Shown here in pieces: positions 16,988 through 25,593 of a stretch of DNA of 38,350 nucleotides; position 1 is the first letter of the stretch, and the number at the start of each line of letters is the position of its first letter. This DNA comes from Eubacteriales bacterium (GTDB lineage Bacteria > Bacillota > Clostridia > Lachnospirales > Lachnospiraceae). The notes below the pieces were generated by a model. The model searched no databases, was not told the DNA's origin, and saw only the letters and a program-made list of their open reading frames with translations. Position numbers and translations under genes: made by a program. The stretch covers positions 1 to 38,350 of the forward strand of contig JAUNDA010000014.1 of NCBI GenBank assembly GCA_030526295.1, given 5' to 3'.

Positions 16988-17079
16988 TTGAATAAATGTA
17001 TAATTTTTGTATAAAAAAGGGCTGTTAATTCGTTAACTATGCAGTTTCTGACAACGCCTGCCACTGGTGTATCATGCTC

Positions 17080-17113
17080 AAAAAAAAGAGCCATGGCATT
17101 AAGCCACAGCTCT
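17080..17113 (-). terminator. Terminator of the rnf operon
   Basis: On the minus strand GAGCTGTGGC and GCCATGGCTC (17112-17088) form a 10-bp stem with two G-U pairs and a 5-nt loop, followed by eight T. It starts 6 bp after the rnfB stop. Confidence 0.9.
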
Positions 17114-17118
17114 TCTGA

Positions 17119-17922
17119 TTATTTTTCCACCATGTGAATGACCTTACGCGGACATTTTGCAGCACACGCGCCACAAGCCGTGCACTTCTCGTAGTCGATA
17201 ACTGCTACGTTTCCGTCCATGTGGATTGCATCAAACTCACACTGCTTTGTGCAGAGGGTACATGCGATGCAGCCTGCCTTGCAGACATTCATTACAGCCT
17301 TTCCTCTTGCCTGTGAAGCACATGCAACCTTTACCTTTGCGTCGTAAGGAACCATTGTAATGATCTTCTGAGGACATGTCTTTACGCATGCCATACATGC
17401 TGTACACTTGTCGGCATCAACCCTTGCGATACCGTTAACGAGGTGCATTGCATCAAACTTACATGCCTTTACACATGCTCCGTGACCCATACAGCCAAAT
17501 CCGCAGCCCTTGTCATCAAGACCCGGAACTACTGCAAGTGCGTTACAGTCCTCGATACCTGTGTAGGAGAACTTAGCCACAACCTTCTGGCAGTCTCCTG
17601 AGCATCTTACATATGCAACCTTTCTGACACCTGCCTCAGCCTTTACACCCATAACCTCAGCGATTGCGTCAGCTACAGGCTGCTGTCCAACAGGACATGC
17701 ATTAACCGGTGCCCTTCCCTCGTTGATGGCCTTTGCAAGACCATCACATCCAGGATATCCGCAGCCACCGCAGTTGTTGCCCGGAAGGCACGCACGTACG
17801 GCTGCTTCTCTTTCGTCTACTTCAACCTTGAACTTCTCACCGAAAATTCCAAGTCCGAGGCCTACTACAATTCCTGTTGCTGCTACAACAGCGGCAGCGA
17901 TAAGTATTAATGTAATATTCAT
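17119..17922 (-). CDS. rnfB: Rnf complex subunit RnfB (iron-sulfur protein)
   Basis: A 267-residue polyferredoxin, probably the entry point for ferredoxin electrons. Residues 1-25 form the single membrane helix. A four-Fe-S domain follows (CLPGNNCGGCGYPGC, about 47-61). A Cys-rich ferredoxin region has CGFGCMGHGACVKAC, CTACMACVKTCP, CIACTLCTKQC and CTACGACAAKCP, so several [4Fe-4S] clusters. I choose the ATG at 17920-17922 (GGAGG 7 bp upstream) rather than the GTG one codon earlier. It is the last gene of the operon. Confidence 0.95.
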   Translation of the reverse strand: MNITLILIAAAVVAATGIVVGLGLGIFGEKFKVEVDEREAAVRACLPGNNCGGCGYPGCDGLAKAINEGRAPVNACPVGQQPVADAIAEVMGVKAEAGVRKVAYVRCSGDCQKVVAKFSYTGIEDCNALAVVPGLDDKGCGFGCMGHGACVKACKFDAMHLVNGIARVDADKCTACMACVKTCPQKIITMVPYDAKVKVACASQARGKAVMNVCKAGCIACTLCTKQCEFDAIHMDGNVAVIDYEKCTACGACAAKCPRKVIHMVEK

Positions 17923-17934
17923 CACGCTACCTCC

Positions 17935-18012
17935 TTACATAATTCCGGAGAATCCGAAGAATGCGATTGACATGAGGGCCGCTGTTACAAGAACAATCGG
18001 AACACCCTGCCA
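17935..18012 (-). pseudogene. rnfA: Detached last helix of RnfA, in frame after a stop
   Basis: Directly after the TAA at 18015-18013, the same reading frame continues for 25 codons and ends with TAA at 17937-17935. The encoded WQGVPIVLVTAALMS- then IAFFGFSGIM is the conserved C-terminal helix of RnfA. With it the protein would be 191 residues, the usual length. No start codon or ribosome site would allow it to be made alone. Confidence 0.85.
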
Positions 18013-18510
18013 TTAGTGCTGCACGACATTGCCCTCGGTATGCTCCCTGATACCTGCAAGCAGGATGATTGCTATGCAGTAACCGATGGCTGTTGCAAAA
18101 CCGTTTACAACAGACTCAACGAGTGTGTAACTCTTCTGTGCATTTGTAAGTGCAACACCAAGCACTGCACAGTTTGTTGTGATAAGCGGAAGGTATACGC
18201 CAAGTGAGTTGTAAAGCGATACCATGCACTTATGCATGAACATCTCAACGATCTGTACAAGCGCTGCGATAACGATGATGAAAACAATCGTCTTAAGGTA
18301 TGTGATTCCAAGAGGAACAAGAACGAAGTTGTAAAGCAGTGATGCCACAAGTGAGGCAAGTGTCATTACGAATACAACCGCTCCGCCCATACCTGCAGAT
18401 GTCTTAACATCTGTTGAAACTCCGATGAATGAGCAGATGCCGAGGAACTGGCTCAGAACTACGTTTGAAACGAGGCATGAGCTTACAGCGATAATAATTA
18501 ATTTAGCCAT
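18013..18510 (-). CDS. rnfA: Rnf complex subunit RnfA, interrupted by an in-frame stop
   Basis: A 165-residue membrane protein; complete RnfA has about 190 residues and six helices. The N-terminal part is normal (SCLVSNVVLSQFLGICSFIGVS, then the MGGAVVFVMTLAS helix) and ends after LLAGIREHTEGNVVQH with TAA. The missing last helix is present in frame downstream (17935-18012). In other RnfA proteins the segment before that helix reads about DVP-x4-G; here it reads VVQH-stop-WQG. Adding one C after 18021 and removing one G of the TGG at 18012-18010 would give NVVPALMQG, so two compensating indels (biological or assembly) explain it better than one base change. GGAGG precedes the ATG. RnfA and RnfE bind a shared cluster in the membrane, so loss of the last helix would probably damage the pump. 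Confidence 0.85.
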   Translation of the reverse strand: MAKLIIIAVSSCLVSNVVLSQFLGICSFIGVSTDVKTSAGMGGAVVFVMTLASLVASLLYNFVLVPLGITYLKTIVFIIVIAALVQIVEMFMHKCMVSLYNSLGVYLPLITTNCAVLGVALTNAQKSYTLVESVVNGFATAIGYCIAIILLAGIREHTEGNVVQH

Positions 18511-18513
18511 GGT

Positions 18514-19221
18514 TTATGCCTCCTCCTTCTTCTCAGTCTTGTATGAGCCTGCACCCATACGGCACATTGTACAGTTACCGTCACACATTACGTGGTCAGG
18601 ATCAATTGCATCTCCGTTTGTTGCACATGGAAGCTTTAACTTGTTCTGCAGTGCCGTAAGCATTGCATAAACAAGGAATGCACCAGGTGCGAGTATGAAG
18701 ATTGAAATCGGTGTGTAGCCCTGCGGCATGATCCTAAATCCGAAGATTGTACCTGCACCGAGGATTTCCCTGAAGCCACCGATAAGAACAAGTGCAATTG
18801 CGAATCCAAGTCCCATTCCGAGTCCGTCAAACATTGAAAGAATCGGGTTATGCTTAAGCGCATATGACTCTGCTCTTCCAAGGATTATACAGTTAACTAC
18901 GATAAGCGGAATGAAGATTCCGAGTGACTCGTAAAGGTCCGGTACGAATGCCTCCATAAGCATGTCACATACTGTAACAAGTGAAGCAACGATTACGATT
19001 TCGGCTGGGAGACGTACCTTGTCCGGGATGATGTTCCTGAGTGCCGAAATGATGATGTTTGAGAATACAAGTACGGCAGTTGCGGCAAGACCCATTCCGA
19101 GACCGTTAGTCGCGCTTGTTGTTACCGCAAGTGTAGGACATGTACCAAGTAACAGAACGAAGAGAGGATTTTCTTTCCATACTCCGTTATAAATTCTCTC
19201 AAGATACTTATTGTTCTTCAT
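18514..19221 (-). CDS. rnfE: Rnf complex subunit RnfE
   Basis: A 235-residue membrane protein with six helices, homologous to RnfA. I start it at the ATG at 19219-19221, preceded by AAGGAGG 5 bp upstream; this gives the usual MKNN--LERIYNGVWKENPLFVLLLGTCPTLAVT beginning. Conserved parts are NGLGMGLAATAVLVFSN and the helix pair around IFIPLIVVNCIILGRAESYA. The cytoplasmic tail is unusual in holding CATNGD and CDGNCTMC, a Cys cluster (CDGNCTMC near the C-terminus) that might hold metal. Confidence 0.95.
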   Translation of the reverse strand: MKNNKYLERIYNGVWKENPLFVLLLGTCPTLAVTTSATNGLGMGLAATAVLVFSNIIISALRNIIPDKVRLPAEIVIVASLVTVCDMLMEAFVPDLYESLGIFIPLIVVNCIILGRAESYALKHNPILSMFDGLGMGLGFAIALVLIGGFREILGAGTIFGFRIMPQGYTPISIFILAPGAFLVYAMLTALQNKLKLPCATNGDAIDPDHVMCDGNCTMCRMGAGSYKTEKKEEA

Positions 19222-19235
19222 ATGGTCCTCCTTTC

Positions 19236-19853
19236 TTATACTAAGCATTCCATTACGAAATAAACTGCTGCATTAACTGCATTTGTTACTGCCCTTGATG
19301 TCTTTGTTGCACCTGAGATTGCCTCAACCTCCATCGGGCCTGCACCATCTGTCTTGATAACGGTAAGTGTTGCAGCCGACTTTGTTGTGAACTGGTCCTT
19401 AAACTCAGGCTCCTTTGCCTTCATTCCAAGACCTGCTGTCTCGTTAAGTGTAAGGAAGCCAACACCTGTAAGCTTACCTGCAGCCTTGTCAATACCAACT
19501 GAGATTGTAACCTCTCCGCCGTAGCCTTCCTTTGATGATGCTGTTACAAGATATCCGATAACCTCGCCTTTGGCAACATATGCCTTCATGCACTGGTCAA
19601 CGGTAACATTCTCACCCTGTGCGATTCTTATCATTGAATCACAGACATCTACCTTGTCCTGCATCTCCTCCGGAGCTCCGAAGTGGTCAGCTGTCGGGAA
19701 AACCTCCTTATAGGTCTTCTCTGCCTTCTCTGCCCTTACTCCGACGATAATGGGTGTTGTTACCTCATGTGTTGCACCGAGTGCGAGGCCTGCGATAAGA
19801 GTAATGGCAAAAAGGATAAGTGCATCCCTGATGATTCTTTTAACGTCCATCAT
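19236..19853 (-). CDS. rnfG: Rnf complex subunit RnfG (covalent FMN)
   Basis: A 205-residue protein with one N-terminal membrane helix (DALILFAITLIAGLALGA) and an extracytoplasmic FMN-binding domain. The flavinylation motif is SGATKTS (180-186), with T185 the predicted FMN-linked residue. GYGGEVTISVGID and NETAGLGMKA are typical. The ATG at 19853 overlaps the rnfD stop by one base; the next codon is also ATG and could be used. Confidence 0.95.
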   Translation of the reverse strand: MMDVKRIIRDALILFAITLIAGLALGATHEVTTPIIVGVRAEKAEKTYKEVFPTADHFGAPEEMQDKVDVCDSMIRIAQGENVTVDQCMKAYVAKGEVIGYLVTASSKEGYGGEVTISVGIDKAAGKLTGVGFLTLNETAGLGMKAKEPEFKDQFTTKSAATLTVIKTDGAGPMEVEAISGATKTSRAVTNAVNAAVYFVMECLV

Positions 19854-20794
19854 TATTTACCTCTCTTTCCGAATGCCTTAGGCATGGTGTACTTCTCGAT
19901 AAGCGGAACAAGAAGGTTTGAAAGGATGATTGCATATGAAACTCCCTCAGGTGAACCGCCGTAGAGTCTGAATACTCCGGTGAAGATACCAAGGATTGCA
20001 GCAAATACATACTGTCCCTTCTTTGTAATCGGGCTTGTTGCATAGTCTGTTGCCATGAAGAAAGCACCGAAGATGAGTCCTCCTGAGAGAAGCTCATAGA
20101 GAAGATATGATAAATCTCCGCCCTTAAAGAAAAGTACGAATACTGAGAATACTCCGATGTATGTAAGAGGTATTCTCGGTGAAATAACCTTTGTGATTAC
20201 AAGATATGCACCACCAACCAAAAGTGCAAGCTTGCTAACCTCACCGATTGTTCCAGGGATGTTTCCGAGGAAAAGATCGAGTGTGCTGTATGTTGAAAGG
20301 TTTCCTGAAGCTGCCGCTGCAAGCGGTGTTGCTCCTGAAACTGCGTCAAATCCAATCTTTGCACATGTGAAGTTGTTCATCATGCCTGCAAATGAAATAA
20401 GAAGGAAGCATCTTGCAGCAAGTGCCGGGTTCATGAAGTTCTGTCCGATTCCACCGTAAAGCTGCTTTACAACGATGATTGCGAAAACACCGCCAAGAGC
20501 CGGAATCCAGAGCGGAATCTGCGGCGGCATGTTGAGTGCGAGGATAAGACCCGTAACAACTGCCGAAAGGTCGCCTGCCGTCTGAGGCTTCTTCATGAGC
20601 TTATTCCAGAGATACTCTGAAAGTACACACGCACCTACTGTTACTGCAATGATTGCAAGTGCGTAGAAGCCAAATCTGAATACTGCGATTGCTGAAGCCG
20701 GGATAAGTGCGAGAACCACATCGAGCATGATGCTCCTTGTGTCGGCCTTTGCCCTGAAATGAGGTGATGATGATACATTATGAAGTTTTGCCAT
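19853..20794 (-). CDS. rnfD: Rnf complex subunit RnfD (covalent FMN, membrane)
   Basis: A 313-residue protein of the NQR2/RnfD family with about eight to ten helices. The FMN attachment motif is SGATPL (153-158, T156). The conserved GGIGQNFMNPALAARCFL and FMATDYATSPIT segments are present. Electrons pass from RnfG/RnfD through the membrane as part of Na+ or H+ transport. GGAGG precedes the ATG; the gene is joined closely to rnfC. Confidence 0.96.
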   Translation of the reverse strand: MAKLHNVSSSPHFRAKADTRSIMLDVVLALIPASAIAVFRFGFYALAIIAVTVGACVLSEYLWNKLMKKPQTAGDLSAVVTGLILALNMPPQIPLWIPALGGVFAIIVVKQLYGGIGQNFMNPALAARCFLLISFAGMMNNFTCAKIGFDAVSGATPLAAAASGNLSTYSTLDLFLGNIPGTIGEVSKLALLVGGAYLVITKVISPRIPLTYIGVFSVFVLFFKGGDLSYLLYELLSGGLIFGAFFMATDYATSPITKKGQYVFAAILGIFTGVFRLYGGSPEGVSYAIILSNLLVPLIEKYTMPKAFGKRGK

Positions 20795-20795
20795 A

Positions 20796-22184
20796 TCACT
20801 TTACCTCCGCTTTCTTTGCTTCTTTTGCCTGCTCCTCACGAAGCTTCTTCTCTTCCGCCTTGATTCTTCTCATGACGCCAACTTCCTTACGCATCATCTT
20901 GAAGCTCTGTGTAAGAGGTCTTCTTGCAGGGCAGATGTATGAACATGAACCGCATTCCATGCACTCCATGCCGTTAAGCTCCTCAAATTTCTCGAGGTTA
21001 TGCTTGTCTGCTGCCTTTGCCATGAGTACCGGTACGAGGAACTCAGGACATACGTCAACACACTTTCCGCATCTGATACACGGAGTTGTCGGATTCTCCG
21101 AAACCTCGTCGTGTGTGAATGCAAGAAGTGCAGATGACGGCTTTGTAACCGGGATGTTGAGATCGAAAAGTGCCTGTCCCATCATAGGTCCGCCGCAGAT
21201 GAACTTTGCGGGCTCAACGTCTGTCTTGATGCCGCCAACAGCCTCAAGAATCTTCGCATACGATGAACCAAGTCTTACCCTTACGTTTGAAGGTGAAACA
21301 ACTGCATCACCAGATACTGTGATAACCTTCTCCATAAGAGGTGTTGAATAGCATACCGCGTCACAGATAGCTGCAAGTGTAGCAACATTCTGAACGATGC
21401 AGCCTGCATCTGCAGGAAGCATGCTTGAGTTGATTTCCCTGCCTGTGCATGCCTTGATGAGCTGTCTCTCACCACCCTCCGGGTACTTTGTGAGAAGCTC
21501 CTTAACCTCAATGTTCGGCTCCTTCTCGCAGGCCTTCTTCATCTTTGCAATGGCCTCAGGCTTATTGTTCTCGATGCCGATGATTCCGCGTGCCTGCGGG
21601 AATACTGAAATGAGGACCTTAAGACCCATGACGATCTTTTCAGGCTCCTCTACCATGAGACGGTAGTCTGATGTAAGAAGCGGCTCACACTCTGAACCAT
21701 TTGCAATGAAGAACTCGATTGCATCCGGGTTCTTTGGCATAAGCTTTACATGTGTCGGGAAGCCCGCTCCGCCTATACCTACAATGCCTGCTTCCTTTAC
21801 GATTTCGACAATTTCCTCACGTGAAAGTGTTGTATAGTCTCTCTCGGTTCCTACACCCGGAACTGTCTCATAAAGACCGTCACTCTCAATAACGATTGAA
21901 GGTGTGTCGATACCAGCACTTGTCATGCGTGGCTCAATTGCGGTTACTGTTCCTGAAACGCTCGATAAAACGTTTGCAGAAACGAATCCGCCTGCTTCCG
22001 CTATTTTCTGGCCTGCAAGCACTCTGTCGCCGACAGCCACGATTGCTTTTGCCGGTGCTCCGATGCCCTGAGACAGCGGGAAGATATGCTTACCCTCAAA
22101 CTTAAGCTCGGCTATTCTCGAGCCTGCGGCAAGCTCCTTTCCTTCATAAGGATGTGTACCGCCTTTAAAGGTCGAAAGGCTCAT
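20796..22184 (-). CDS. rnfC: Rnf complex subunit RnfC (NADH/FMN/Fe-S)
   Basis: A 462-residue peripheral subunit that carries the NAD(H) site. The nucleotide/FMN site GIGGAGFPTHVKL is near residue 140. Two [4Fe-4S] motifs are CIRCGKCVDVC (with CP) near 375 and CMECGSCSYIC near 415. A basic Lys/Glu-rich tail ends the protein. AAAGGGGG lies 9 bp before the ATG. It is the first gene, so the promoter lies in 22185-22387. The whole complex couples reduced ferredoxin oxidation with NAD+ reduction and ion export, or runs in reverse. Confidence 0.96.
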   Translation of the reverse strand: MSLSTFKGGTHPYEGKELAAGSRIAELKFEGKHIFPLSQGIGAPAKAIVAVGDRVLAGQKIAEAGGFVSANVLSSVSGTVTAIEPRMTSAGIDTPSIVIESDGLYETVPGVGTERDYTTLSREEIVEIVKEAGIVGIGGAGFPTHVKLMPKNPDAIEFFIANGSECEPLLTSDYRLMVEEPEKIVMGLKVLISVFPQARGIIGIENNKPEAIAKMKKACEKEPNIEVKELLTKYPEGGERQLIKACTGREINSSMLPADAGCIVQNVATLAAICDAVCYSTPLMEKVITVSGDAVVSPSNVRVRLGSSYAKILEAVGGIKTDVEPAKFICGGPMMGQALFDLNIPVTKPSSALLAFTHDEVSENPTTPCIRCGKCVDVCPEFLVPVLMAKAADKHNLEKFEELNGMECMECGSCSYICPARRPLTQSFKMMRKEVGVMRRIKAEEKKLREEQAKEAKKAEVK

Positions 22185-22229
22185 ACTTTAAATCCCCCTT
22201 TTTATTTTGATTAGTTACTTATATTTCAT

Positions 22230-22302
22230 CATCTGTCTTTTATCTCCTTAAAACAGATGAATAATCGCCGGTAAACCTTTTACCGACAATTAACATATCA
22301 TA
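22230..22302 (-). promoter_or_regulatory. Leader palindromes upstream of the rnf operon
   Basis: The 203-bp gap before rnfC holds CGGTAAA-CCT-TTTACCG (22269-22285), a perfect 7-bp inverted repeat, and CATCTGT (22230-22236) with ACAGATG (22253-22259), another. A possible -10 TATGAT lies at 22302-22297, which places the first repeat just after the start point. It could be an operator or an RNA hairpin. Neither repeat matches the Rex consensus. No clear -35 is seen. Confidence 0.4.
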
Positions 22303-22387
22303 CTTTTAGCTTCTTTTGTATTTTTATTGTACTTAATATTTGTATTTTTTGTTATACAGATATACCAAAAGATTGTTAATTTTTTGT

Positions 22388-23710
22388 TCAATTTGCTGAA
22401 GCAAGCTCCACCACCATAAGTGCAAACATCTTCGACGCATTTGGAAGGTCCTTTTCCTGAAGGTCAAAGGTTACCGCATGCGCTGCTGCAGGGTACTCGG
22501 AAAGGGTTCTAAACATAAGCGATTTTCCACCGTGCTCCTGGACACGCTTTGCCATATATGTATAGTCCTCTGATGATGTTGATACAGTCGGATCGAGTGT
22601 CTTAATACCCGCTTCCTTAGCGAGTGCGTTCATCGAATCGACAAACTCCGGTACGTCGATTGGATGGCACGGTGTTGCACCCATCTCAACGATTTCAGCA
22701 GTGCAGCCGTGCATCATAGCCGCATGTTCAATGATTCTTTTTGCATATGGAACCATGTACTCAAGTGAAGCCTGTGTCAGACCGCGAAGCTCCATTACCA
22801 TCTTAACCCTGTCGCAGACAACGTTTCTTCCGCTTCCTGCCTCAATCATTCCGACATTGATTCTTGCATCTCCAAGTGATGTTCTCGGAAGTCCGTAGAT
22901 GGCCTGTACTATTGCAGCCATTGCAAGCATCGCATTGTTTCCAAACTCCGGTGTCGATGCATGGCATGCCTTTCCCTTTAAATATACATCCCACTTTGCG
23001 TTTGCAACACATGTCGCATAGCAGAACTTGATGTCAGCGTCTGTTCCCGCAGGTCTTGCACTCATGTGGTTTGCAAGCATAAATTCGACATCATCAAGGA
23101 TTCCCGACTCTGCGATTCCCCTTGCACCCCTGACACCCTCCTCGGCAGGCTGGAATACCATCTTTATTGTGCCGCAGAGCCTGTCCTTAAATTTCATGAA
23201 GGTCTCTGCATTTACAAGTCCGATTGTCGCATGCGCATCATGGCCGCAGGCATGCATCTCGCCAGGGTGAATTGAGGCAAAGCCCTCCCTTGCGGGTCTG
23301 TGTGACTCCTCACATGATTCAATAACACCAAGTGCATCGATGTCACATCTGATACCGATAACGGGACCAGGCCTTCCTGTTCTAAGCACTGCGATTACTG
23401 CCGTAAAGCCGTCCTTAAACCTCTCTGCATAAGGCATTACGGCACCCTCACTTAGGGCTCTCTCGTATGCCGCGTCAAGCTCTTCCTTTGGCGGAAGTCC
23501 CATTCTTTTAGAGGCGTCAAAGCACTCCTTACCCATGAGGATTTCCGTATATCCCATCCTAACGAGTCTATCCGCAATGATTGAGCAGGTCCTGATTTCC
23601 TTCCAGCCGCCCTCAGCGTGCTTATGGAAATCCTGTCTTATCTCCTTCATCTGCGGTGCCTTTTCGTCGATGAACGAGGCCATCTCGGTATAAAGTTCCA
23701 TATTTTTCAT
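22388..23710 (-). CDS. M20-family amidohydrolase, AbgA-like
   Basis: A 440-residue metallohydrolase. It resembles subunit A of p-aminobenzoyl-glutamate hydrolase: RQDFHKHAEGGWKEIRT, a long insert with MGLPPKEELDAAYERA, and DTGRPGPV-like RTGRPGPVIGIRCDIDAL. The two-metal site is seen in MHACGHDAHATIGL and FQPAEEGVRGARG. The lid domain has RINVGMIEAGSGRNV. AbgA normally works with AbgB, and no AbgB gene is present here, so the substrate may be another N-acyl amino acid or folate-like compound. The start overlaps the exporter stop (ATGA), which ties it to the ABC exporter operon. Confidence 0.8.
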   Translation of the reverse strand: MKNMELYTEMASFIDEKAPQMKEIRQDFHKHAEGGWKEIRTCSIIADRLVRMGYTEILMGKECFDASKRMGLPPKEELDAAYERALSEGAVMPYAERFKDGFTAVIAVLRTGRPGPVIGIRCDIDALGVIESCEESHRPAREGFASIHPGEMHACGHDAHATIGLVNAETFMKFKDRLCGTIKMVFQPAEEGVRGARGIAESGILDDVEFMLANHMSARPAGTDADIKFCYATCVANAKWDVYLKGKACHASTPEFGNNAMLAMAAIVQAIYGLPRTSLGDARINVGMIEAGSGRNVVCDRVKMVMELRGLTQASLEYMVPYAKRIIEHAAMMHGCTAEIVEMGATPCHPIDVPEFVDSMNALAKEAGIKTLDPTVSTSSEDYTYMAKRVQEHGGKSLMFRTLSEYPAAAHAVTFDLQEKDLPNASKMFALMVVELASAN

Positions 23711-25593
23711 CAGTCAAGTTCCTTCTTTCCCGTATAGAGTTCGTAATATCTTCCGCCCAGATTGAGAAGCTCGTCATGTGAACCCCTCTCGATGATTTCA
23801 CCGTTTTCAAGAACCATTATCGCAGTGGCATCCCTTACAGTTGAGAGCCTGTGTGCGATAACAAAGGTTGTCCTGTCTGTCATAAGCGCATCCATGCCCT
23901 GTTCGATGTGCTTTTCAGTCCTTGTGTCGACAGATGATGTCGCCTCGTCGAGCACGAGAATCGGTGCCTTTGAGATTGCGGCACGGGCAATGTTAATAAG
24001 CTGTCTCTGTCCCTGTGAAAGGTTAGCGCCGTCTCCCTCAATCATTGTGTTAAAGCCATCCGGGAGACGCTTAATGAATGAGTATGCAGAAGCAAGCTTT
24101 GCAGCCTCGATAACCTCTGCATCCGTTGCATCGAGTCTTCCGTAACGGATGTTCTCCATGATTGTTCCCGTGAAAAGGTGTGTATCCTGAAGCACGACCG
24201 CAATGTTTTTCCTAAGGTACTCCATCGGATAATGCTTAATGTCCACATCATCGATTGTAATGGTGCCCTGCTGGATGTCATAGAACCTGTTAATGAGGTT
24301 TGTGATTGTTGTCTTTCCTGCACCGGTTGAGCCTACAAATGCAATCTTCTGTCCTGGCTTTGCGTAGAGACTTATGTTCTTAAGAACCATCTTTTCGGGC
24401 TTATAGCCGAAGTATACGTTCTCCATCTTTACATAGCCGCTCATCTTTTCCGGTATGTATGCGTCCTCATCATCCTCTGGCTCAGGAAGCTCGTCCATTA
24501 CCGCAAATACACGCTCAGCTCCCGCAAGTGCCGAAAGCACCGAGGTTGCCTGCTGTGCTATTTCGTTAACCGGCCTTCCGAACTGTCTTGTATAGTTAAG
24601 GAATACCGTCATTCCACCGATGTCAAAGCCGCGTAATACGCAGAGAATTCCCGCAACAACAGCAGTAACCGTATAGATTACCTGGTTTGAGGCATTCGAT
24701 ACTGGTCCCATGAGACCGCCAAAGAACTGTGCAAAGAACTGGTTCTTACGTAATCTTTCGTTAAGGATTCCAAACTCCTCAACCGCCATGTCCTCATGGT
24801 TAAATACCTTAATGACCTTCTGACCCGTTACCATCTCCTCGATGTAGCCGTTAACAGCTCCAAGTGAGGCCTGCTGCCTTGAGAAGTACTTTGACGAAGC
24901 CTTTGTGATCTTCGAAACAAAGAACATCGTAAACGGCACAAGGAAAATGATAATCAGTGAAAGCAGCCAGTTCGTATAGAACATGAGTGCAACCGTTCCT
25001 ATAAGTGTAAGGAGCGATGACAAAAGCGTAATAAGCGTCGAGCCAAGAAGCATTCCGACATTGTCAACGTCATTTGTAAAGCGGCTCATGATGTCTCCAC
25101 GCGGATGTGTGTCATAATACTTTACAGGAAGCTTCTGGAGCTTATTGTAAAGGTCCGTACGGAGTCTCTTAAGCGAATTCTGTCCTGCCTTTGCCAGAAG
25201 CCTCATCTGGATAAAGAGAAGTACTACCGATAAAAGATGAAGTACAAACATCAGTGCGACCGATTTGATGAGTCCCGCGAGGTCTCCCCTCGAGCCGTCA
25301 ACCGGCACAATGTATGTGTTGATGATTGGCCTTAACATATATGAGGTTGCAAGTGTCAGGACCGTTGAAAGGAGTGAGCACACAACCGCGCCTATCATCC
25401 TGTTCTTTTCAAGAAGAACATATTTAAAAAGTCTTGCTATTGTCTGTTTCCTGTTTTTGCCTGTTCCCGCATTAGCCTGTTCCTCGGCCATTTTGGCTCC
25501 CCTGTTTCCGGGTCCGCCACCCTTTCCGGCCTTTGCAACAAGCTTTCCATATCTGCGGTCAAGGGAGGCTTCAAGCTTTTCGTGTCTTTCCAT
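23710..25593 (-). CDS. ABC exporter half-transporter, catalytically intact subunit
   Basis: A 627-residue membrane protein: a basic Gly-rich N-terminal cytoplasmic segment (to about 55), six helices (about 65-350), then the ATPase domain. Walker A is GSTGAGKTT, the signature LSQGQRQL, Walker B ILVLDEATSSVD with the catalytic Glu, and the H-loop VIAHRLST. With the next-upstream gene it forms a heterodimer of the BmrCD/TM287-288 type. The ATG at 25593 overlaps the upstream stop (ATGA); a GTG one codon earlier has the better GGAGG spacing (7 versus 10) and is an alternative. Substrate unknown: drugs, lipids or peptides. Confidence 0.9.
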   Translation of the reverse strand: MERHEKLEASLDRRYGKLVAKAGKGGGPGNRGAKMAEEQANAGTGKNRKQTIARLFKYVLLEKNRMIGAVVCSLLSTVLTLATSYMLRPIINTYIVPVDGSRGDLAGLIKSVALMFVLHLLSVVLLFIQMRLLAKAGQNSLKRLRTDLYNKLQKLPVKYYDTHPRGDIMSRFTNDVDNVGMLLGSTLITLLSSLLTLIGTVALMFYTNWLLSLIIIFLVPFTMFFVSKITKASSKYFSRQQASLGAVNGYIEEMVTGQKVIKVFNHEDMAVEEFGILNERLRKNQFFAQFFGGLMGPVSNASNQVIYTVTAVVAGILCVLRGFDIGGMTVFLNYTRQFGRPVNEIAQQATSVLSALAGAERVFAVMDELPEPEDDEDAYIPEKMSGYVKMENVYFGYKPEKMVLKNISLYAKPGQKIAFVGSTGAGKTTITNLINRFYDIQQGTITIDDVDIKHYPMEYLRKNIAVVLQDTHLFTGTIMENIRYGRLDATDAEVIEAAKLASAYSFIKRLPDGFNTMIEGDGANLSQGQRQLINIARAAISKAPILVLDEATSSVDTRTEKHIEQGMDALMTDRTTFVIAHRLSTVRDATAIMVLENGEIIERGSHDELLNLGGRYYELYTGKKELD

